DNA from: Patescibacteria group bacterium
GTDB taxonomy: Bacteria > Patescibacteriota > Minisyncoccia > Phycocordibacterales > UBA5272
Assembly: GCA_030837425.1 (NCBI GenBank)
Contig: JAUPLJ010000041.1
Coordinates: 1-5,068 of the forward strand
DNA length: 5,068 bases
Direction of reading: 5' to 3'
Shown here: positions 1 to 4,990 of the stretch, one piece after another
Numbering within the stretch: position 1 is the stretch's first letter
Layout of the letters: each line of letters begins with the position of its first letter
Notes under the pieces: generated by a model
Database searches by the model: none
What the model saw: only the letters and a program-made list of their open reading frames with translations
Told to the model about the DNA's origin: nothing
Position numbers and translations under genes: made by a program

Positions 1-597
1 GATCTCGGTAATGATTTAATAAAAAAAGCAAAAGATAATTCTTTAAAATTAAATATTAAAAATATAAAATATTTTATTGGTAATGCTGAGAATTTTACAA
101 ATATTTCTGATATAAAAAATCTTATCAAAGAAGAGAAAAATAGATTTGATTCTGTGATTTGTATTTTAGCTATACAAAATATAAATAAAGTAGATCTGGT
201 TTTAAAAGAAATAAAAAAAGTTTTAAAAGAAAACGGAAAAGCAATCTTTATAATCAATCACCCGAGCTTTAGAATTCCAAAATTTTCTGATTGGTATTTT
301 GATGAAAAAAAGAATACTCAAAATAGGACAGTAGCAAAATATATGAGTGAGATAAAGTCTGAAATTGATATGAATCCAGGGGAGAAAAATTTAAAAAATA
401 AAAAATATACTATCTCATTTCATAGACCACTTCAATATTACACAAAACTTTTTGCAAATAATGGTTTTGTGATTTCAAAAATCGAAGAATGGATTTCTCA
501 TAAAGAGTCAGAGAAAGGAGCTAAAAGAAAAAAAGAGGAAGATATAGCGAGACACGAAATACCGATGTTTATGTGTTTAGAAATTTTAAATAAATAA
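1..597 (+). CDS. Class I SAM-dependent methyltransferase, C-terminal 198 residues (5' end outside window)
   Basis: The frame is open from base 1 to a TAA at 595-597, so the gene starts upstream of the window; the GTG at 154 is internal and not a credible start. Counting from window codon 1, residues 1-12 look like the acidic turn after the glycine-rich SAM loop, which itself is missing. FIGNAENF (25-32) fits the next nucleotide-binding strand, and FDSVICILAIQN (49-60) fits motif IV, followed by a helix and the strand GKAIFIINHP. The rest carries the signature of a family usually annotated only as class I or UbiE-like methyltransferase: HPSFRIP (87-93), HRPLQYY (141-147), EEWISHK (162-168) and EIPMFM (186-191). 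These elements outside the core fold probably shape the substrate pocket. The substrate is unknown, so no symbol is given. The gene converges on thrS across a shared terminator. Confidence 0.85.
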   Translation, partial: DLGNDLIKKAKDNSLKLNIKNIKYFIGNAENFTNISDIKNLIKEEKNRFDSVICILAIQNINKVDLVLKEIKKVLKENGKAIFIINHPSFRIPKFSDWYFDEKKNTQNRTVAKYMSEIKSEIDMNPGEKNLKNKKYTISFHRPLQYYTKLFANNGFVISKIEEWISHKESEKGAKRKKEEDIARHEIPMFMCLEILNK

Positions 598-632
598 AAC
601 CCTCACAAATTGTGAGGGTTTTATTTATTTTT
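596..632. terminator. Bidirectional intrinsic terminator between the methyltransferase gene and thrS
   Basis: A perfect inverted repeat pairs 596-608 with 610-622 (core CCCTCACAA/TTGTGAGGG). In RNA the tip opens into a small A/U loop. The A4 at the left and the T-rich tract on the right (619-632) give a U-tract to transcripts from either side. It overlaps the methyltransferase stop codon and lies about 20 bp from the thrS stop, so it can end both convergent genes. Confidence 0.9.
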
Positions 633-641
633 ATATTTAAT

Positions 642-2423
642 TTAATCTATTTTTTTCTCTTCAACTTCTTTTTTTAATTTCTCAATTAATTCGTCGATTG
701 AAAGTGAAGATTTTTCACCAGAGCGTGATTCAAGAGTTACTTTTCCTTCCGCTACTTCTTTATCACCAATTACAATCCAATATGGATATTTCATATCTTT
801 AGCATAACGAACAGATTTTCCCATTCCTTCTTTACCTTCAAATATTTCTGTACGAATACTTTTTTCTTTTAATTTTTGATTTAGATCTCTCATGTAATCA
901 TCACTACTATCTTTTACAGAAATTAATACAACTTGCACAGGGGACAACCAAATAGGAAATGCTCCACTAAAATGCTCTATTAAAAACCCTATAAATCTCT
1001 CATGAGTACCAAGAGGTGCTCTGTGAATAATGGCAGGAGTTTTTCTTGTCCCGTCTTTGTCTACATATTCAAGATTAAAAGCTTTCCCCATATATAGATC
1101 CAATTGATTTGTAGAAGCTGAAAAAGATCTACCAATTGAAGAATAGACCTGGAAATCCATCTTTGGTCCATAAAAGGCAGCTCCTTCATTTACTATTTTA
1201 TAAGGGACTCCAGATTTTTCCATAGCTTCTTTTGTCATATTTTCTGCGTCTACCCAGTCTTCTTCGTTACCGTGGTACTTATCCATTTTGTTTGGGTCTC
1301 TTAATGATAATTCCATTTCGTATTTATTAATTCCTAAAATTTTATAATAATATTCATGCAGTCTGATAACATTTATAAATTCTTCGACAGCATTTTCTTT
1401 TTGTATATAAATATGAGCATCATTCATTTGCATACCTCTCACTCTCATCATTCCAAATAAGCTTCCAGAGTCTTCATATCTATGGCACCATCCATATTCT
1501 GCTAGCCTTAAAGGTAATTCTTTATAGCTTCTTAATCTCGCAGCAAATGTCCTATGATGAAATGGACAATTCATAGGCTTTATATAGTAGTTTTCTCCTT
1601 CAATTTCTATTGGAGCATACATACTTTCTTTATATAAAGGTAAATGTCCTGAAGTGTAAAATAAATTATCTTTGGTTATTATAGGAGTAGTAATTCTTTG
1701 ATAGCCCATTTTTTCTTCTGTTTCTTTTGCCCATTTCTCTAACTCTTCTTTTATGATATTACCTTTTGGTAACCAAATAGGTAATCCTTTTCCGATATTT
1801 TCATCAAAACAAAATAGGTCTAATTTTTCTCCCAGTATTCTATGATCTCTTTTTTTAGCTTCTTCCATTTGTTTTTCATATTTTTCAAGCTCTTCTTTTG
1901 TATCAAATGCAAGACCATAAACACGAGTTAGCATTTTATTTTTTTCACTACCGCGCCAATATGCTCCAGCTGTGTGGGTGATTTTAAAACTCTCAGCATC
2001 AATATCTTTTAAATTTTCAATATGGCCTCCACGACATAAATCCACAAAAGTCTCTCCATTTGTAAAATGAATAGTGTACAGAGTTATTTTTTCTCCTTTT
2101 TCTGCAATTTCATTTATCAGCTCTATTTTATATTCATTATCAGTAAAAAATTCTATAGCCGCATCTTTTCCAGTTTCTTTATGAGAAAAAGTTCCACCAA
2201 GATTTATTTTTTTCTTCATTTCTTTTGTTATCTCTTTTAGATCTTCATCTCCATTTAGCTTTGATTCATTTCCAAAATCAATATCATAATAAAATCCATT
2301 ATCAATTGCTGGGCCTAATGTAAGTTTTACTGTAGGATATTTTTCTAAAATAACGCTGGCTAATACATGAGATAAAGTATGTCTTTTATCAGATAGATTT
2401 TTTTGTAAATTTTCTTGGTTCAT
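642..2423 (-). CDS. thrS: Threonyl-tRNA synthetase, form lacking the N-terminal TGS domain
   Basis: This cytosolic class II synthetase charges tRNA-Thr with threonine. Residues 1 to about 190 are the editing domain with its metal-site pattern H15xxxH19 plus C130 and H134 (CRGGH), followed by GAYWRG (153-158). The catalytic domain (about 195-490) has the zinc ligands that read threonine, C286 (MNCPFHH), H337 (NDAH) and H467 (IIHRA). It also has motif 2 around R315 (CHRYEDSGSLFG) and motif 3 around R476 (GTHERFIGF). Residues about 495-590 are the anticodon-binding domain. The protein has 593 residues against about 640 in E. coli; the difference is the TGS domain, since the editing motif begins at residue 15. 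All catalytic and editing residues I can check are present. The ATG at 2423-2421 is chosen because the next Met is residue 69, inside the editing domain. The spacing before it (AAAAAATAAAATT) has no Shine-Dalgarno. A purine run at 2444-2453 is 20 nt away and buried in a hairpin. Confidence 0.97.
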   Translation of the reverse strand: MNQENLQKNLSDKRHTLSHVLASVILEKYPTVKLTLGPAIDNGFYYDIDFGNESKLNGDEDLKEITKEMKKKINLGGTFSHKETGKDAAIEFFTDNEYKIELINEIAEKGEKITLYTIHFTNGETFVDLCRGGHIENLKDIDAESFKITHTAGAYWRGSEKNKMLTRVYGLAFDTKEELEKYEKQMEEAKKRDHRILGEKLDLFCFDENIGKGLPIWLPKGNIIKEELEKWAKETEEKMGYQRITTPIITKDNLFYTSGHLPLYKESMYAPIEIEGENYYIKPMNCPFHHRTFAARLRSYKELPLRLAEYGWCHRYEDSGSLFGMMRVRGMQMNDAHIYIQKENAVEEFINVIRLHEYYYKILGINKYEMELSLRDPNKMDKYHGNEEDWVDAENMTKEAMEKSGVPYKIVNEGAAFYGPKMDFQVYSSIGRSFSASTNQLDLYMGKAFNLEYVDKDGTRKTPAIIHRAPLGTHERFIGFLIEHFSGAFPIWLSPVQVVLISVKDSSDDYMRDLNQKLKEKSIRTEIFEGKEGMGKSVRYAKDMKYPYWIVIGDKEVAEGKVTLESRSGEKSSLSIDELIEKLKKEVEEKKID

Positions 2424-2425
2424 AA

Positions 2426-2517
2426 TTTTATTTTTTAACCCTACCTCCTCCTCGCTCTGCGAGGAGGTCTCCTTCCCTAAATATTTAGGGAAGGATTAAG
2501 GATGGGTTTTATTTTTT
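2426..2517. repeat. 11-bp direct repeats flanking the double-hairpin element (possible target-site duplication)
   Basis: TTTTATTTTTT occurs at 2426-2436, directly before the element, and again at 2507-2517, directly after its GGG. Exact copies abutting both ends are what insertion with target duplication would leave. The repeat is low complexity in an AT-rich region and shares two bases with the outer stem, so chance or terminator function is a real alternative. Confidence 0.4.
2437..2508. repeat. Compact double-hairpin element with AACCC...GGGTT ends, in the thrS leader
   Basis: Nearly all of these 72 bases can pair. The outer stem joins 2437-2445 to 2500-2508 (AACCC and CC against GG and GGGTT, with two mismatched positions between). 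Inside lie hairpin A, 2447-2455 with 2459-2467 (CCTCCTCGC/GCGAGGAGG, TCT loop), and hairpin B, a perfect 26-nt palindrome at 2470-2495 (TCCTTCCCTAAAT then its complement). Short linkers of 1, 2 and 4 nt make a three-way junction. The G+C content of the stems stands out from the surroundings. The form resembles REP-like or MITE-like dispersed elements, but copies elsewhere cannot be seen from one window. Read on the plus strand it is followed by a long T-tract (2507-2519) and could stop antisense transcription. Read on the minus strand it forms most of the thrS leader. Confidence 0.8.
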
Positions 2518-2530
2518 TTGTTGTTTTTAG

Positions 2531-2539
2531 ATTATATCA
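2531..2539 (-). promoter_or_regulatory. Extended -10 promoter for thrS
   Basis: The minus strand reads TGATATAAT, a perfect extended -10 (TGn plus consensus TATAAT). No good -35 is present, as expected for extended -10 promoters; the T-rich stretch upstream is also the U-tract of the preceding terminator. The predicted start near 2524 gives a thrS leader of about 100 nt that contains the whole double-hairpin element. Confidence 0.55.
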
Positions 2540-2547
2540 AAATAAGA

Positions 2548-2588
2548 ACAAAATAAAAACAAGCCTTTTCTGGATTAGAAAAGGCTTG
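2548..2588 (-). terminator. Intrinsic terminator of the 87-residue protein gene
   Basis: An 11-bp perfect stem pairs 2560-2570 with 2578-2588 (CAAGCCTTTTC/GAAAAGGCTTG) around a 7-nt loop. On the minus strand it begins 4 nt after the TAA of the upstream gene and is followed by TTTTTATTTTGTT. No such T-tract follows it on the plus strand, so its direction is clear. Confidence 0.88.
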
Positions 2589-2592
2589 GCAT

Positions 2593-2856
2593 TTAGAATT
2601 TGTTTAGATTTTGCATTTTTGTGAGAATCTTATTTAGTGGAAATTTTGTTACCAACACTTTACTTGAGATAAAATATTTTTTATTTACTAGTTCAGACTC
2701 GTTTAAGTTTGCTATCATAAAGCAACAAATGGAGCTTAGAGCTTCTTGCTTTGTTGCCCCATAAGCTGTATATAAAATATTTTTCTTTCTTTCTTTCCCT
2801 ATATATTTAATCTCCATTAGATCCATAGAAAATACAATCTTTTTATTTTTTGTCAT
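2593..2856 (-). CDS. Small uncharacterised protein, 87 residues
   Basis: I do not recognise this protein. It is lysine-rich and basic, with no signal peptide or obvious membrane segment. Residues 5-32 look like two beta strands around a charged turn (KKIVFSMDLMEIKYIG, then KKNILYTAYG). They are followed by a predicted helix with ATKQEALSSICCFMIANLNESEL and a basic tail. That beta-beta-alpha outline recalls small one-domain folds, but I assign none. Reasons to think it is real: a promoter-like pair upstream, a strong correctly oriented terminator 4 nt after the stop, and a good fit to the space between two terminators. The ATG at 2856-2854 has no Shine-Dalgarno, and the predicted leader is about 16 nt. 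It is likely transcribed alone. Confidence 0.65.
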   Translation of the reverse strand: MTKNKKIVFSMDLMEIKYIGKERKKNILYTAYGATKQEALSSICCFMIANLNESELVNKKYFISSKVLVTKFPLNKILTKMQNLNKF

Positions 2857-2878
2857 TCTATAATTTTTAACTTTTTTT

Positions 2879-2906
2879 ATATTATCATTTACATTATTTT
2901 TTGCAA
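2879..2906 (-). promoter_or_regulatory. Candidate promoter for the 87-residue protein gene
   Basis: On the minus strand TTGCAA (2906-2901) is followed after 16 bp by TAATAT (2884-2879), which is preceded by TGA as in an extended -10. Each hexamer matches the sigma-70 consensus at four of six positions. The predicted start near 2873 is about 16 nt upstream of the ATG. Confidence 0.4.
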
Positions 2907-2911
2907 CTACC

Positions 2912-2945
2912 TATATAAAGTAAAAACACCCAAAAGGGCGTCTTT
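2912..2945 (-). terminator. Intrinsic terminator of the 142-residue membrane protein gene
   Basis: On the minus strand 2945-2936 (AAAGACGCCC) pairs with 2931-2922 (GGGTGTTTTT) around a TTTT loop, continuing into TTTTTACTTT. Two positions are G-U wobbles in the minus-strand RNA but A-C mismatches in the plus-strand RNA, so the structure is built for minus-strand transcripts. It begins one base after the TAA at 2949-2947. Confidence 0.8.
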
Positions 2946-2946
2946 A

Positions 2947-3375
2947 TTATTTAGTATTTCTTTTTAAATTTTCTTCCCTATAATCTATGAGTCTTTTTTC
3001 AGACACAAAGTATGAAACTGTAAATAAAACAGCTGATACTATTATAGCAGGAAACGAATCTTGTATTTTTAGCTCTTCTTTTGAAAGAAAAACTAAAAAG
3101 AAAAAAGAATTTACTAAAAAAAAAGAATTTAAATGATGAGCTCTGTTCTTTTTTAAAACTTTGTCCCAAACATTTTGTGTTAAGGGGTTGAAAGTTTTAA
3201 TCTCGTCTCTTCTTTTAAAGACACAATTCAACAGCCACTTAACTCTTTCTCTGATATTGAAATAAAAAATAAATATTATCAGTAGTGAAATAAGAATATC
3301 CATTACTGAGAAAATATTTGGGCTCCATTTTGAAAAAAATAGAGACCCCGTTAAGATGAAGGAGGTCTTTTCCAT
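2947..3375 (-). CDS. Uncharacterised small membrane protein, about three transmembrane segments, 142 residues
   Basis: I do not recognise the family. Hydrophobic segments lie at about 21-42 (FSVMDILISLLIIFIFYFN), 82-98 (HLNSFFLVNSFFFLVFLS) and 106-124 (SFPAIIVSAVLFTVSYFVS). Between the first two is a basic loop with WLLNCVFKRRDEIKTFNPLTQNVWDKVLKKNRAHH, and the C-terminus is strongly charged. By the positive-inside rule that loop would be cytoplasmic. The ATG at 3375-3373 gives the longest form and has no Shine-Dalgarno. Met25 (3303-3301) is a possible later start that would still keep most of the first membrane segment. The terminator right after the stop and the TATAAT upstream support a real gene. 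It is divergent from lemA and shares a 132-bp intergenic region with it. Confidence 0.65.
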   Translation of the reverse strand: MEKTSFILTGSLFFSKWSPNIFSVMDILISLLIIFIFYFNIRERVKWLLNCVFKRRDEIKTFNPLTQNVWDKVLKKNRAHHLNSFFLVNSFFFLVFLSKEELKIQDSFPAIIVSAVLFTVSYFVSEKRLIDYREENLKRNTK

Positions 3376-3406
3376 AAGCAGGCTTTTTAGATTGGTTAAA
3401 GGTACG

Positions 3407-3416
3407 ACTAGCTAGT
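3407..3416. promoter_or_regulatory. 10-bp palindrome between the -10 box and the membrane protein gene start
   Basis: ACTAGCTAGT is a perfect palindrome bracketed by GTAC at 3402-3405 and 3415-3418. It sits just downstream of the predicted transcription start of the minus-strand gene, a classic operator position. Its mixed composition makes it less likely to be a by-product of AT richness. No regulator can be assigned. Confidence 0.3.
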
Positions 3417-3428
3417 ACAGTTTAATCT

Positions 3429-3434
3429 ATTATA
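3429..3434 (-). promoter_or_regulatory. Candidate -10 box for the membrane protein gene
   Basis: The minus strand reads a perfect TATAAT here, about 54 bp upstream of the ATG. The matching -35 position (TATCCT) is poor. A consensus TTGACA is present at 3446-3441 but only 6 bp away, too close to work with this -10. The call rests on the -10 alone. Confidence 0.35.
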
Positions 3435-3485
3435 AAGATTTGTCAATATTAAGGATAGTGGTATTTAAGAATAAAAAATGATAAA

Positions 3486-3509
3486 ATATATTTATTAAAA
3501 TAAATATAT
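3486..3509. repeat. Perfect 11-bp inverted repeat overlapping the annotated lemA start codon
   Basis: ATATATTTATT (3486-3496) and its exact complement (3499-3509) are separated by AA. The right arm includes the first two bases of the lemA ATG. As DNA it is an operator-like dyad; as RNA it would be a weak all-A/U hairpin that hides the start. It consists only of A and T, so chance is more likely than for a mixed sequence of this length. Confidence 0.45.
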
Positions 3510-4137
3510 GTCAATAATTTTTTTTGTTCTCGTTATACTATTAGTATTATCAGGCTTTTTTAGTCTTATTACTTGGAAGATGAATATCATAGCCTTGATA
3601 GCTCTTTTCGTCATATACATAGTCGCTATGTATAATAGTTTAATTGTAAAATTAAACAGAGTTAAAAATGCTTGGGCGGACATTGATGTTCAATTAAAGA
3701 GAAGATACGATTTGATTCCAAATTTAATTAACACAGTGAAAGGTGCAGCAAATTTTGAAAGCTCTACGCTCGAAAAAGTTATAGAAGCTAGAAATTCTGC
3801 AATGACTGCTCAGACAAGTGGAGACAAAGAGGCGATTTCAAAAACAGAAAATGAGCTCTCTGGAACCCTAAAGTCACTTTTTGCACTTTCTGAAAATTAT
3901 CCAGATCTAAAAGCCACAAGTAATTTTAATAATCTTCAAAATGAATTGACAGATACAGAAAACAAGATTCAATCCGCAAGAAGATTCTATAACAATACAG
4001 TCACAGATCTTAACACCGGAATTCAATCATTTCCGGTAAATATTTTAGCAAAAATGTTTAATTTCAAAGAATCAGAAATGTTTAAGCTTGAAGAATCAGA
4101 GTCTGCTGCAAAAAATCCAGTGGAAGTGAAATTCTAA
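3508..4137 (+). CDS. lemA: LemA family membrane-anchored protein
   Basis: LemA proteins are held by an N-terminal membrane helix followed by a long helical-bundle domain; their biochemical role is unsettled. The family core is clear: YNSLIVKLNRVKNAWADIDV (42-61), QLKRRYDLIPNLINTVKGAA (62-81), TLEKVIEARNSAM (87-99), then SENYPDLKATSNFNNLQNEL (128-147) and the closing helix with RRFYNNTVTDLN (158-169) and FPVNILAKMFNF (175-186). The N-terminus is odd: there are two hydrophobic stretches, about 2-22 and 26-41, where the family normally has one. Starting at Met25 (3580-3582) would give 185 residues, the usual family length, with a single membrane helix. Neither start has a properly spaced Shine-Dalgarno; GGAAG directly abuts the second ATG. 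I list the longest form and consider the shorter one equally likely. lemA is often beside an htpX-type protease gene, but none follows here. Confidence 0.93.
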   Translation: MSIIFFVLVILLVLSGFFSLITWKMNIIALIALFVIYIVAMYNSLIVKLNRVKNAWADIDVQLKRRYDLIPNLINTVKGAANFESSTLEKVIEARNSAMTAQTSGDKEAISKTENELSGTLKSLFALSENYPDLKATSNFNNLQNELTDTENKIQSARRFYNNTVTDLNTGIQSFPVNILAKMFNFKESEMFKLEESESAAKNPVEVKF

Positions 4138-4147
4138 TTATACTTTT

Positions 4148-4176
4148 TTGTATCAGAGTATATATTTTATAAAATA
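4148..4176 (+). promoter_or_regulatory. Promoter-like sequence with a 14-bp palindrome before the TrmB-family gene
   Basis: TTGTAT (4148-4153) and TAAAAT (4170-4175) are 16 bp apart, and the predicted start near 4182 would leave almost no leader before the ATG at 4186. The -10 region lies within a perfect palindrome, TATTTTATAAAATA (4163-4176). Self-repression by the encoded regulator is a reasonable guess. Both signals are pure A/T, so confidence is low. Confidence 0.35.
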
Positions 4177-4185
4177 AAAGCCAAT

Positions 4186-4935
4186 ATGAATATTATTAAT
4201 AATTTTTTAAAAGAAATAGGTTTTTCAGAAAAAGAAGCTATTATTTATTTGGCTCTTATTAAAGTTGATACAGAGTCTATTTTAGGGTTAGCTAGAGTTA
4301 CAAAGATTGGTAGAACAACAGTCTATCCTTTAATAGAGAATCTAAAAGAAAAAGGATTTGTAGAAGAATTAAAAGAAAAAGGAAAGACGGTTTATAGAGC
4401 AAAGACTCCAGATAGAATAGAATCTTTTATTCAAGAACAAAAGATAAAAATCGAAGAACAAGTTTATTATGCCAGAGATATTATTCCTCAAATAAAGGGT
4501 ATCATGAGACAAAACGGAGAGAAGCCTATCATAGAGTACCATGAAGGTAGAGATGCTGTAGTTTACGCATCTAAAGAGTTTATTCCTCTAGACGATAAAG
4601 AATTGATGTACATGATTTATCCAAGAGACAGAATAGAAGAATTGTTTACAAAAAAAGAAAGAAAGGTAGCCAGAGAAGTAAGAATAAATAGAAATGTAAA
4701 ATCTAAATCTATATATACTTATGAAAAAGGGGAATACAATCCAGACAATACAGCAGACAGATACAGAATAGATGGTAAAAAATATCCAGTAAGCGCAGAT
4801 ATAAGTATATACGGAGATGAAATACAAGTATTTGTATTAGGGGAAAAATTAGGAAGCCTTTATATCAAAAGTAAAGATTTAGCGGAGACATTGAAAACAT
4901 TATTTGATCTAGCTATAAAAGGTCTTAAAAAATAA
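4186..4935 (+). CDS. TrmB-family transcriptional regulator
   Basis: This is a DNA-binding regulator of 249 residues. Residues about 8-75 form a TrmB-type winged helix: the opening helix LKEIGFSEKEAIIYLALIK, a recognition helix around RVTKIGRTTVYPLIENLKEKG (37-57), and a wing ending in KGKTVYRAKTP (65-75). A charged helical linker (76-108) probably dimerises. The C-terminal part (about 113-249) fits the TrmB effector region, with IIEYHEGRDAVVYASKEF (115-132), a middle helix rich in charged residues (147-168), and the closing ADISIYGDEIQVFVLGEKLG (204-223) and SKDLAETLKTLFDLAIKGL (229-247). It is shorter than archaeal sugar-sensing TrmB and lacks a recognisable sugar-binding extension, so the ligand is unknown. 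The ATG follows CCAAT with no Shine-Dalgarno. The gene begins 48 bp after lemA on the same strand, so co-transcription is possible. Confidence 0.88.
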   Translation: MNIINNFLKEIGFSEKEAIIYLALIKVDTESILGLARVTKIGRTTVYPLIENLKEKGFVEELKEKGKTVYRAKTPDRIESFIQEQKIKIEEQVYYARDIIPQIKGIMRQNGEKPIIEYHEGRDAVVYASKEFIPLDDKELMYMIYPRDRIEELFTKKERKVAREVRINRNVKSKSIYTYEKGEYNPDNTADRYRIDGKKYPVSADISIYGDEIQVFVLGEKLGSLYIKSKDLAETLKTLFDLAIKGLKK

Positions 4936-4961
4936 TACTAATATTGACAATAATAAAAATG

Positions 4962-4990
4962 AAAGGCCCCACAATCGTGAGGCCTTTTTT
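4962..4990. terminator. Intrinsic terminator after the TrmB-family gene, possibly bidirectional
   Basis: AAAGGCC (4962-4968) pairs with GGCCTTT (4981-4987) and, after one mismatch, CAC (4970-4972) pairs with GTG (4977-4979) around AATC. T6 follows on the plus strand. In minus-strand RNA the mismatch (4969/4980) becomes a G-U wobble and a T-rich tract also follows, so it may also serve a gene coming from the right. Confidence 0.85.

Noticed and set aside
154..597. Methyltransferase as a complete 147-residue gene starting at GTG 154
   Set aside because: The same frame is open to base 1 and encodes conserved methyltransferase sequence before the GTG, so the gene is a fragment cut by the window edge.
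2437..2508. T-box riboswitch in the thrS leader
   Set aside because: The conserved T-box core AGGGUGGNACCGCG is absent, and the structure is a closed three-way junction with no antiterminator/terminator alternative that I can see.
3495..3683. Minus-strand 62-residue open frame
   Set aside because: It lies antisense to the start of lemA, has no terminator or recognisable protein features, and is explained as a shadow of the real gene.
4588..4827. Minus-strand 79-residue open frame rich in Tyr, Phe and Ile
   Set aside because: It is antisense to the TrmB-family gene; the aromatic and hydrophobic bias is what the complement of lysine-, glutamate- and arginine-rich AT-biased codons gives.
4944..4949. 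Consensus -35 TTGACA just after the TrmB-family gene
   Set aside because: The position 17 bp downstream is the G+C-rich arm of the terminator hairpin, so no -10 box is available.
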